Below are positions 35,163-43,049 of a stretch of DNA of 64,000 nucleotides, piece by piece. Numbering within the stretch: position 1 is the first letter of the stretch; the number at the start of each line of letters is the position of its first letter. The stretch comes from UBA7957 sp965224675 (GTDB taxonomy: Bacteria; Pseudomonadota; Gammaproteobacteria; Granulosicoccales; Granulosicoccaceae), in contig CBDDAA010000004.1 in NCBI GenBank assembly GCA_965224675.1, positions 2,232,001 through 2,296,000 of the forward strand, given 5' to 3'. The notes beneath the pieces are model-generated. The model saw only the letters and a list, made by a program, of their open reading frames with translations. It did not search any database and had not been told where the DNA came from. The translations under genes and the position numbers were made by a program.

Positions 35163-36314
35163 TCACGGCACCTTGTTAAGCAGCTCTTGATATAAACGTA
35201 AATGGGTTTGTACAACGAGTTCTATGGAAAACAGCTTTTCAGCTAACTGCCGACCGGATGTCCCCATTTGCTTGCGCAAGTCTTCATTGCATAATAATTG
35301 CTTTATTGCTTTGGCAAGTTTTTCTGAGTCCCTCGGTGGTACAAGTATTCCCGTGCAATTGGGAATTACTGCATCCCGACACCCAGGCATATCGGTTGTA
35401 ATGACAGCCCGTCCACAAGCGGCTGCCTCAACCAAGATTTTTGGCAAACCCTCGCCGTAGTATGATGGTAAAACGATTAGGTTGGCGCTACTTAGTACGC
35501 TTGGCATATCTGATCGCTGTCCCCATGATTCTACAATGCCTTCATCAATCCACTTACCAAGTTCATCTTTTGTGACAGTGTTAGGATTAGCAGGATCGGG
35601 TGCTCCAACCAAACAAAAACGAGCTTCCACGCCGCTCTTCTTGATTAGTCGCGCTGCCTGAACAAACTCAATTACCCCTTTATCACGCAACAAGCGAGCT
35701 GCCAACATTATTACAGGCGTGTTTTTTGTGGGTTCAGAACTATTTCTATAGATCGATAAGTCAACCCCTGAACCAGGAATTGTAATTACCTGGGACTCAG
35801 ACAGGTTTGCTAAACGCATAAGCGTCTTTCGGTCTACAGGATTCTGAAAAATTACCTTCAGATGGCTATGGTTTAAAGCTATTTTATATGCTGCAGAAAC
35901 TAAAAGCCGTCTGAATCTGGCCTTCCAGCCTTGTTCTGAGAAAATAAATCCCAAACCGGAAATAGCAGCGATAACATTCTTAACGCCGGTGATTCTGGCT
36001 AAGATACCACCATAGATAACGGGTTTTATTGTAACAAGATGTACAACATCAGGTTTAATTCGGCGAATGGCTAGATACATTTTTATCAGTGTTTTTAGTT
36101 CACCAGCCAGATTTGTCTTACTCCTGTCTATTGGTAATGGATGTACAATCAGTCCATTTGAACGGAGGTCAGAATACATGCTGGTAATTCCTGTGAGTAT
36201 ATGAACCTCATAACCATTTTTTATTGCTGCCACAGCTATTGGCAGCCGATGTGAAATAAAGAACCAATCAACATTAATTATAAACAGAAGTTTTTTCTTA
36301 TTTTCTGAATTCAT
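35163..36314 (-). CDS. GT4-family glycosyltransferase, PglA-like (cassette B)
   Basis: A 383-residue GT-B enzyme. The front is 'INVDWFFISHRLPIAVAAIKNGYEVHIL', typical of this subgroup. 'TIKPVIYGGILARITGVKNVIAAISGLGFIFSE' matches the same region in the PglA-like enzyme at 29465-30589, so they are likely paralogues. The donor motif is 'SYYGEGLPKILVEAAACGRAVITTDMPGCRDAV'. It overlaps the end of the preceding glycosyltransferase gene by 17 bases. It is the last gene of the cassette B run that starts at 45 kb. It probably adds the sugar next to the initiating residue. Confidence 0.9.
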   Translation of the reverse strand: MNSENKKKLLFIINVDWFFISHRLPIAVAAIKNGYEVHILTGITSMYSDLRSNGLIVHPLPIDRSKTNLAGELKTLIKMYLAIRRIKPDVVHLVTIKPVIYGGILARITGVKNVIAAISGLGFIFSEQGWKARFRRLLVSAAYKIALNHSHLKVIFQNPVDRKTLMRLANLSESQVITIPGSGVDLSIYRNSSEPTKNTPVIMLAARLLRDKGVIEFVQAARLIKKSGVEARFCLVGAPDPANPNTVTKDELGKWIDEGIVESWGQRSDMPSVLSSANLIVLPSYYGEGLPKILVEAAACGRAVITTDMPGCRDAVIPNCTGILVPPRDSEKLAKAIKQLLCNEDLRKQMGTSGRQLAEKLFSIELVVQTHLRLYQELLNKVP

Positions 36315-37359
36315 TTAATATCTGAACTAATCTGGGAGCTATTTTTAGAATTGCGTAATCTGATTCTACAAGGACTCGCCCTGCAGATCCAAATTGTTGC
36401 CGCAATTGCTTATTCACAATAAGCTTGGGCAGGACATTTAACCAATCAGATGGGTTTTTTGCCAAGAACCCATTGTTCCCATTTTTTACAATTTCTGTAT
36501 TAACACCTACAGGCGATGCAACTACAGGTTTTGCACAGGCCATATATTGAATAAGTTTATAACCACATTTGCCACGCTCGAAAGGTTCGTCTGGGAGTGG
36601 CATAATCCCAATATCAAAGCGTTGAATCTCTTCTACTTCACTTTCTTCTGACCACGATCTTACTTCTACAGGACAATTATGTAATTTTTCTATATCAGCA
36701 CCTACAGCCACGAATTTAACGTTAGGGTGATTGATGACCACTGTTCTGAATACGTCAGCGATTGATTGTAAATATTCAGTAGTGCCAGGAGAACCAATCC
36801 ACCCTATTATTAGTCTGTTATTGTTATTGTTATTTGAAACATGATATCTGGAAACATCAACTGCTGTAGGCAGGTACTCGATTCTCGACGCACCCGCCTG
36901 TCTTGCTCTATTTCCCAAATAGCGATTACCGACTAATACAACATCCGCTCGGCGCATAACATTATCAATTTTTCCGCCCATTAGCTTTCTGATAAGAATA
37001 TTATCATGTTGATCATAGCGATGAAATAATGCGTCATCATAGTCAACTATTATAGGTGATTGGGATGCAACCAATCCGAACTCAATCCAGCTAGGTATCC
37101 ATGGCAACATTTCTTTTTCAATCCAAATAAGATCAAAATTGCGGGAACATACAATTGAATAAAATCTATTGAAGTAAGAGCGGATTACCTCCATCATGGA
37201 GATACGTCCTGCATACATACGTGTAATATAGGAATCACTAAACAAAGGCGCAACCACGACATCAATATCATGTGATGAAAGATAAGGTAGGTATTGATAC
37301 GAGCGTATACGGCTACTGGCACCCAGTTGGCCATATCGACTTAATAAAAGTACTTTCAT
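36298..37359 (-). CDS. Glycosyltransferase (GT4-like, cassette B)
   Basis: A 353-residue GT-B-type protein. 'LLSRYGQLGASSRIRSYQYLPYL' is the N-terminal loop common in GT4 enzymes of surface polysaccharide loci. The donor domain contains 'IGWIGSPGTTEYL' and 'FERGKCGYKLIQYMACAKPVVASPVGVNTEIV', where the conserved Glu and Lys-x-x-x-Tyr of this subgroup are seen. The ATG shares one base with the stop of the methyltransferase gene upstream (TAATG), and its end overlaps the next glycosyltransferase. Its sugar specificity is unknown. Confidence 0.88.
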   Translation of the reverse strand: MKVLLLSRYGQLGASSRIRSYQYLPYLSSHDIDVVVAPLFSDSYITRMYAGRISMMEVIRSYFNRFYSIVCSRNFDLIWIEKEMLPWIPSWIEFGLVASQSPIIVDYDDALFHRYDQHDNILIRKLMGGKIDNVMRRADVVLVGNRYLGNRARQAGASRIEYLPTAVDVSRYHVSNNNNNNRLIIGWIGSPGTTEYLQSIADVFRTVVINHPNVKFVAVGADIEKLHNCPVEVRSWSEESEVEEIQRFDIGIMPLPDEPFERGKCGYKLIQYMACAKPVVASPVGVNTEIVKNGNNGFLAKNPSDWLNVLPKLIVNKQLRQQFGSAGRVLVESDYAILKIAPRLVQILNEFRK

Positions 37360-38321
37360 TATGTGTGATTCAAATGTTTTGCACCCACATAGCTTTTAAT
37401 GATTTGTTTATCGGGTACAGATCCATTTATTTTATATCCTAGAAAATAAGTGCATGAGGCACCATCCATAGCTTCTGGCCGATTAACCAGCATATAATCG
37501 AAATACTTTATCCAGAAAAACGCTATTCTAACGACTGCCTTAACAATCGCACGTAGAATTGAATGAGTAAAAAACGCCAATGCGAAATTCTCAATTGCCC
37601 ATACTAATGCAGTACCAGGGCCTGCAACCATACCGCTATCAATTTCAGAGAATTTATTGAATAACCTACGGTGCCCAGACAATGTATAACGGGTAAAATC
37701 ATAAGCCCCCTCATGCACTTGTTGCATAAAAGGTAGTTCAGAATATAATAAACCTCCTGATTTTAATACGCGGGAAATCTCATCCGCCACTCGTTCCGGA
37801 TAGAGCACATGCTCAAGCACTGCTGTTGTGATAATGGCATCAATTACACCATTTTTAAACGGCAGGTAATGCCCATCACAAAAAACATCAATATTTGAAT
37901 TAATATCTATGTCCGTATAAATAGTCTGAATATTACTACTATCACCCCGGTTAACACCAAGGCGCTCATCCAGCCAACCCTTTTGACTACCTCCACCAAC
38001 AACTAATATCACTATTGATGATGATTGTTTTAATAGCTTGTCTCGAAATTCTGTAAGTACTTTGTTATGCGCCAGATTAAGGGAAGGTTTAGGGATAAGG
38101 TTGCGAAATTTAATTCCCGGTTCATCAGTATCAGCTTTAACATCGAGGTAATCGCTAACATCAAATAAACTATTATCATCATGTATTAGAATCGGGCAAC
38201 CATTTACGATGGGATATACGCTACCGCATTTTTCACAACATATTTCACTACGGGAATCTGAAGGGACTAACTCATTCCACTTGCATTGGGGACATTGAAA
38301 TAACTCAATCAATGTTGTCAT
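37359..38321 (-). CDS. Methyltransferase with N-terminal zinc-ribbon (Trm112-like) module
   Basis: 320 residues. The first ~50 carry a four-cysteine ribbon ('FQCPQCKW' and 'ICCEKCGSVYPIVNGCPIL') like the Trm112-type start seen in many sugar-locus methyltransferases. The SAM-binding domain follows, with 'IVILVVGGGSQKGWL', 'VFCDGHYLPFKNGVIDAIITTAVLEHV' and 'SGGLLYSELPFMQQVHEGAYDFTRYT'. The ATG at 38321 is preferred; a GTG nine bases earlier is possible. It lies in the middle of cassette B, one base overlapping the next glycosyltransferase. The target is probably a sugar hydroxyl of the repeat unit (inference). Confidence 0.86.
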   Translation of the reverse strand: MTTLIELFQCPQCKWNELVPSDSRSEICCEKCGSVYPIVNGCPILIHDDNSLFDVSDYLDVKADTDEPGIKFRNLIPKPSLNLAHNKVLTEFRDKLLKQSSSIVILVVGGGSQKGWLDERLGVNRGDSSNIQTIYTDIDINSNIDVFCDGHYLPFKNGVIDAIITTAVLEHVLYPERVADEISRVLKSGGLLYSELPFMQQVHEGAYDFTRYTLSGHRRLFNKFSEIDSGMVAGPGTALVWAIENFALAFFTHSILRAIVKAVVRIAFFWIKYFDYMLVNRPEAMDGASCTYFLGYKINGSVPDKQIIKSYVGAKHLNHT

Positions 38322-38379
38322 GTTAATCACTCAGCACTTAAAAATTCAAAATCAATTTCTCTTAAACAACCCAACAACA

Positions 38380-39642
38380 TTAACTACCTGTCCGCATTCT
38401 TTTGGAATGATAGTTAATGTACCAAGCAGGAAGAAAAATCACCCAAAGAATATCGGCAGCGTCAAGGTAAGGGTTTGAAGAGTAAGCAATCAAAATAGCG
38501 AGAAGACCATTAAGTAGCGCAATCGTCGTGTACGCTGTTTCTCCACCTCGTCTGATTATTAATATTCCACTTCTGAATATCCACAAAATCCCCAGAGAAT
38601 AAGCGATAACGCCGATAACACCCGTATGAAAAAGTAATGCATGATAAGACTTTTCATATCGCCAGGGCTTAGATTGACTCCTGATCACATCCGCAGCAAC
38701 ACCATGACCGTAGCCGAGTACCGGGCGTTCTTCCCACCTATCCAATAAATTGCGGCTTTGACTCTCTCTAAGAATGTCGCCGCCTTCAGAAAAGGTAGCA
38801 ACAATCGAATCTATATATGCATTTATGTCAAACTGAATATCCTTGAGCCAGATAAAGGTGATAATAAAAAAAACGAAGACCATCAGAGCAATTTTTAGTG
38901 GCGCTTTATAGAATATTTGAGCTGCCTCTTTCCTTGGTAAGAAAAAAGAAAACCCATAAAACGTAAAATATGAAATGAAGAAAACCAGAAATAAGGCGCG
39001 CCGACCCGATAATAACACGCCGATAAAAATAAATGATAATGCCGCAAAAAGTAATAAACGCTTATTACGAAAAACACCGGGTATGTTGGGCACCTGGACA
39101 ATCGCAACCAGATAAGGTGCAACAAAAACAAGGGTTGAGACAGAGACCAATGCCACTGCTGCAATACCCTCAATTACTGTCGCATTTCTGGCTAACTGTG
39201 CACCAAATATTGGTGTGCGTAGGAAGACGTCGTTGCTAACAACACCCAAAATGTTCACCAGAATGTAGGCAGCGATTAATACAGAGGACCACACCATGAT
39301 TTTTTGTAACGAATTAACAATTTTAATATCCAAACCCAGCATCAGGAATAGATATGCAATCGGATACACGACATAGAGTAAGGTTATATAGAGAACCGAT
39401 CCATTTACAGCCTCCCCTAGCCCCCAAAATATAAAAAGTATACCGATACAGACATAGTAGACTGTCCATTTAACCAGCGGCATGTTTTCGTAAATTAAGG
39501 TTTTGCCCTGTCGCCCAAGTTTATGCAGCACCGCTAAAACAATGATTATAAGGAAAGGCGCCTTAATCAAATAAAAATAGAATGGTGCAAACGTTATCAG
39601 TAAAAACAATATTGCTATAGAGTATTTAGTTAGAGTGATCAT
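38380..39642 (-). CDS. O-antigen polymerase-like membrane protein (Wzy type, cassette B)
   Basis: A 420-residue protein with about eleven hydrophobic segments. The periplasmic loop has 'SQSRNLLDRWEERPVLGYGHGVAADVIRSQSKPWRYEKSYHALLFHTGVIGVI'. It keeps the 'P.hG.G' and 'H..hL...G..G' patterns of the Wzy_C/O-antigen ligase family. It lies 47 bases downstream of the second Wzx-like gene, so a Wzx-Wzy pair is the simplest reading. With the protein at 23368-24615 this makes two polymerase-like proteins in one locus. One of them could instead be a ligase. Confidence 0.85.
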   Translation of the reverse strand: MITLTKYSIAILFLLITFAPFYFYLIKAPFLIIIVLAVLHKLGRQGKTLIYENMPLVKWTVYYVCIGILFIFWGLGEAVNGSVLYITLLYVVYPIAYLFLMLGLDIKIVNSLQKIMVWSSVLIAAYILVNILGVVSNDVFLRTPIFGAQLARNATVIEGIAAVALVSVSTLVFVAPYLVAIVQVPNIPGVFRNKRLLLFAALSFIFIGVLLSGRRALFLVFFISYFTFYGFSFFLPRKEAAQIFYKAPLKIALMVFVFFIITFIWLKDIQFDINAYIDSIVATFSEGGDILRESQSRNLLDRWEERPVLGYGHGVAADVIRSQSKPWRYEKSYHALLFHTGVIGVIAYSLGILWIFRSGILIIRRGGETAYTTIALLNGLLAILIAYSSNPYLDAADILWVIFLPAWYINYHSKRMRTGS

Positions 39643-39689
39643 TGTGTTCTGATTAAAATGTTCAAAATATTTTTGCCAGTAAATAAAGG

Positions 39690-40904
39690 TTAAATAGTAT
39701 TGTCTATTGGTTTTTTCTTGTTTACGACTAGATTGCTAATCCATAATAAATAGGCCAATGATACAGTGTTGGCGATAACCAGGGAGTACCCCACTCCTAA
39801 AACCGAATATTCTCTCATTAATGGGAATACAAGAGACACGAAAAGAATGAGAGATAAAATTTCTGCTAATGTGGAATAGCGACTGATTCCCATGCCTTTT
39901 AGGCTACGAACTAATATTTGCCGAATTGCCAAAGGCAGACATGCGAATACAAGTACCACGGAAAGTGTTACAGAGGTTGAATATTTTTCCCCAAATAATA
40001 GTGGGAGCAGAGAGTCGGAAAAAATAAGTAATATGACAGATGCGGTGCTAAGGGCAAAAATACTGATGGAAATTCCATAATAGAGTGCGTGCCTTTTTTC
40101 TTTTAGATTGCTCCCTCTTGAGATAATAGGAAACAGGATCGTGTGTGCTGTATGTGCGAGCGCATTCAAACCAGCAGAGGCAAAAGTATAAGCCACAACA
40201 TAATATCCTATGCTCAGATTATCCAAGAATTTGATGACAATCAGCTTGTCAAGCTGATTGGAAATGAGAGAAACAATGGTAGTAAAATGGAATGTTGTTC
40301 CTCTTCTTAAAAGATCAGCACACATGTTTAAGGAGGGTGTTTTTACAAAGTCATTTTTGAAAAATATGAGGAGAACAAAGGTAACCATTACTACTCCGGA
40401 AACTGACGCCCAGACTGCATTTTGTATGCTGATTATGCTAAATACAAGAAGCATAAGCAAGGTAGAAAAATAGGTGAAAGTTTGCAGTAATTGGATAAGA
40501 TTATATCGATTGAATTGTAAACGACCTAATTCAAAAGCCATTAACGTTAATGATATATAATAAAATGGTATTAATACAACCATATACGTTCTCGCTAATG
40601 AGTGGAACTGCATGCGGGCTTCCCCAATAAGAAAAGGAATCATCCACCATCCAAGACCAAGCACAACTACTGAAAGTACAATGACTAATGTTATTGAACT
40701 TGAAAGAAGCGCTCTAAAATCAATCTGCTTTTTTCCCATGGCATAAACAACGGCATCATTAACGCCCATAAATCCTATGGGTGCCATTAGATTGGGCCAG
40801 AAAAGAATCGCAGCAATTTGTCCTCGACCATCTGGCCCCAGTGATCTGGCCAGTATTATTCCAGTCAAAAGTCCTAATACCAGATTGGCCACGTTCGCAA
40901 TCAA
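39690..40904 (-). CDS. Wzx-like flippase (cassette B) with an out-of-frame ATG behind a 12-A tract
   Basis: A 404-residue MOP-family flippase from a TTG at 40904, with twelve hydrophobic helices and the family pattern 'LTGIILARSLGPDGRGQIAAILFWPNL'. The open frame continues upstream of that TTG and encodes 'KKISVSLVFNT', the normal-looking cytoplasmic lead-in of such proteins, but has no ATG. An ATG at 40945 followed by exactly twelve A would enter this frame only if the tract had thirteen A. As written that ATG runs straight into TAA. So either RNA polymerase or replication slippage restores the frame, translation starts at TTG or another weak codon, or the sequence lost one A by error. The membrane core is intact either way. 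Confidence 0.82.
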   Translation of the reverse strand: MIANVANLVLGLLTGIILARSLGPDGRGQIAAILFWPNLMAPIGFMGVNDAVVYAMGKKQIDFRALLSSSITLVIVLSVVVLGLGWWMIPFLIGEARMQFHSLARTYMVVLIPFYYISLTLMAFELGRLQFNRYNLIQLLQTFTYFSTLLMLLVFSIISIQNAVWASVSGVVMVTFVLLIFFKNDFVKTPSLNMCADLLRRGTTFHFTTIVSLISNQLDKLIVIKFLDNLSIGYYVVAYTFASAGLNALAHTAHTILFPIISRGSNLKEKRHALYYGISISIFALSTASVILLIFSDSLLPLLFGEKYSTSVTLSVVLVFACLPLAIRQILVRSLKGMGISRYSTLAEILSLILFVSLVFPLMREYSVLGVGYSLVIANTVSLAYLLWISNLVVNKKKPIDNTI

Positions 40905-40930
40905 CGTATTGAATACTAACGAAACGCTTA

Positions 40931-40945
40931 TTTTTTTTTTTTCAT
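40931..40945 (-). other. ATG plus A12 homopolymer at the start of the cassette B flippase
   Basis: On the coding strand: ATG, twelve A, then TAAGCG. With twelve A the reading is ATG, four Lys codons and a stop. With thirteen A it would be Met-Lys4-Ile-Ser and would join the flippase frame perfectly. A tract this long is prone to slippage. Confidence 0.85.
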
Positions 40946-40999
40946 ATTAGGACTAATTATTCATTGTCAGATCGATGTTGTCATCGTTTGTCAGCACGC

Positions 41000-41611
41000 T
41001 TACTTTATCTTCAAACTGTATTTAAGTTCATAACAGGGAAAAAAATAAGTGAAATTCTCTTCGTATAATTCTTTCATATAAGTATTTAGGTTGAATATAT
41101 ATCCTATTATTTTCTTAATTGAGTGCCTTAAATAATAGGGTCGAAAAGACTTAAAGACCAATTCAACCTTAATTAAGGTAAAATTAGTTTCTCCTGAATA
41201 ATTGGGGACAGTACGTTTAAACACCCTATCATCTGAGAAGTAAGAAAATGTATAAAGCCCAAAAAAAGATTTATGTGTATGATCAGAATAGTAGAAGGGG
41301 TTTGAGAAGTGGGGCACAGTAACCTCGAGATCACCCCCACTTTTCATCACACGGGACACGTATTTTAGTAATTTATCCAAATCCTCTACATGTTCAAAAA
41401 AATGAAACGAACAAATTTTATCTACTGAGTTTGCTGGAAGCTGCTCTAGTACTTCATATACATCCCCTATAATATCAACACATTCAAAATCCCGTGAATC
41501 CACACCAATCCAGGTATCATCCCTTTTTCTTTCACCACAACCTAATTCGATTACCACATTATCAATGGTATTTAGCCTTGATATAATATTATGTTTATCT
41601 GTTACGGTCAC
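41000..41611 (-). CDS. Class I SAM-dependent methyltransferase
   Basis: 203 residues. SAM motif I is 'VVIELGCGERKRDDTWIGVD', the acidic motif II end 'DIIGDVYEVLEQLP', and the post-I region 'SVDKICSFHFFEHVEDLDKLLKYVSRVMKSGGDLEVTVP'. Start GTG with AAGGT eight bases upstream. The C-terminal third is aromatic- and lysine-rich and may touch membrane-bound substrate. It lies between the flippase and the unknown exported protein, in the cassette B run. It is the third methyltransferase of the locus, so a repeat unit with methylated sugars is likely. Confidence 0.85.
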   Translation of the reverse strand: MTVTDKHNIISRLNTIDNVVIELGCGERKRDDTWIGVDSRDFECVDIIGDVYEVLEQLPANSVDKICSFHFFEHVEDLDKLLKYVSRVMKSGGDLEVTVPHFSNPFYYSDHTHKSFFGLYTFSYFSDDRVFKRTVPNYSGETNFTLIKVELVFKSFRPYYLRHSIKKIIGYIFNLNTYMKELYEENFTYFFPCYELKYSLKIK

Positions 41612-41762
41612 GCTATTACCTTATGATATAAAATCTTACATTAGAGCTTGGGTTTGATTGTTTTCGGTATCGCATAAACCAATTGCTCTGATTATTTGAA
41701 GTTGCCTTAATCACTAAAGGCATAAAATATCAGTTAAACTTACTAGAGGGCTGACTTATTCA

Positions 41763-42968
41763 CTAATGAAGATATCTCTTGTCAAGTTCGCTGTTAGTAT
41801 TTTTAAACCATTTAAAATATTCGCTGTGTTTACCGCTATATTCTACACCTTCATAGAATACCCAATAACCATCAACATGATCTGAAATCATATTTGCATT
41901 ACGACTTGAAAACTCAGGGTCTGCACCTGCAGCAAGTGGATCGATCCCTCCCAAATAGCGAATATTATTAATATGTTCAGCGACGGTTTGAATATTATCT
42001 TTGAGCTTTTTTTTGTTGGAAAACAGCGCAAGTCTAGTTGGCATTAATGAACTGCCTCTGCCATAAGTGGATGCGTCAGCTAAAACTAACGGCGCATTGC
42101 CTTTGCTCCATTCTGGAATCAAAGCTTGATTAATGAATCGTGTGTTTGTTGAAGGGTAAATAATGAGAAAATAGTTTGGGTTTATTTTATCCAGCTCAAT
42201 TTTGAGTTGTTTCGCCTTTTTCCGCCATGATTTAATTTGGTATTGAATAAAGGTGTTCCAAATATTATTTGATTCCAGCCACTTTTTTCGTTTGTCAGGT
42301 GCCAGATGAGGTATTTTTTTTTCAATTGAAGAAGAGAACTCAGATATGATTTTTTGATCGATAGATATATCATACAAATTCCCACGATCTTTCTTTCCTT
42401 TCGCATAATTCTCAAAATCGATAAATGAACCTATTATTGATGGTACCTGCAAAGATAATTTTGCATGACGAATAATATTCATACGTAACGAATTCCAAAG
42501 TTGATTGGAATTTGGACTATAAATAGGTTGGGTCAAACCGTCTGGGTGCGTGTATTGATCGGAAAGTTTCGATGATAAGCTACCACGCATCCAGGCAACG
42601 TATTTAATGCCTACTTCATGGGCATAGCCGGCAATTTTACGGACACGATCAAAATCCGTCCCCCCTACCCGAGGAGAGAGCACATTGAATCCCGCATCCT
42701 TTATTTCTTTTACATGATCTTTTGTCATTACCCAATTATTTGATTTCATCAATACTTTATCTACCAGAATTCGCCATTTCCCTTCAGGTTCACCTGGAAT
42801 TTGTTTTTTGGATACAGACAGTAATCGATTATCCAATTTATCCGGTGCCGCAAATCCGATAGATCTATCTGCATAGACTCCACTCTGACAGAGTATTGAA
42901 ATCGATGTGAGAACCATTACTTTGCAATAATTTTCAAAGATCAATATATTTATTCTCTGAGTATTCAA
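41763..42968 (-). CDS. Exported protein of unknown function, possible TIM-barrel glycosidase
   Basis: Up to 401 residues. The N-terminal part looks like a signal segment ('MVLTSISILCQSGVYA'). Starts are poor: TTG at 42968 or ATG at 42917, neither with a ribosome-binding site. The remainder reads like an alpha/beta barrel: 'KDAGFNVLSPRVGGTDFDRVRKIAGYAHEVGIKYVAWMRG', 'IIGSFIDFENYAKG', 'PNYFLIIYPST', 'APLVLADASTYGRGSS', 'HVDGYWVFYEG'. Successive strands end in Asp/Glu or aromatics, as in glycoside hydrolases; the 'DFEN' acidic pair is a plausible catalytic site. I do not recognise the family. Its place in cassette B suggests a periplasmic enzyme that trims the polymer, which is inference. Confidence 0.65.
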   Translation of the reverse strand: MNTQRINILIFENYCKVMVLTSISILCQSGVYADRSIGFAAPDKLDNRLLSVSKKQIPGEPEGKWRILVDKVLMKSNNWVMTKDHVKEIKDAGFNVLSPRVGGTDFDRVRKIAGYAHEVGIKYVAWMRGSLSSKLSDQYTHPDGLTQPIYSPNSNQLWNSLRMNIIRHAKLSLQVPSIIGSFIDFENYAKGKKDRGNLYDISIDQKIISEFSSSIEKKIPHLAPDKRKKWLESNNIWNTFIQYQIKSWRKKAKQLKIELDKINPNYFLIIYPSTNTRFINQALIPEWSKGNAPLVLADASTYGRGSSLMPTRLALFSNKKKLKDNIQTVAEHINNIRYLGGIDPLAAGADPEFSSRNANMISDHVDGYWVFYEGVEYSGKHSEYFKWFKNTNSELDKRYLH

Positions 42969-43049
42969 TCATTTTTTAAAAATCAGCAAATAAAATTGAA
43001 TAAACAATGCTTTGTATTTTCTGTGATTTGGCATCATTCAAGATGATTA

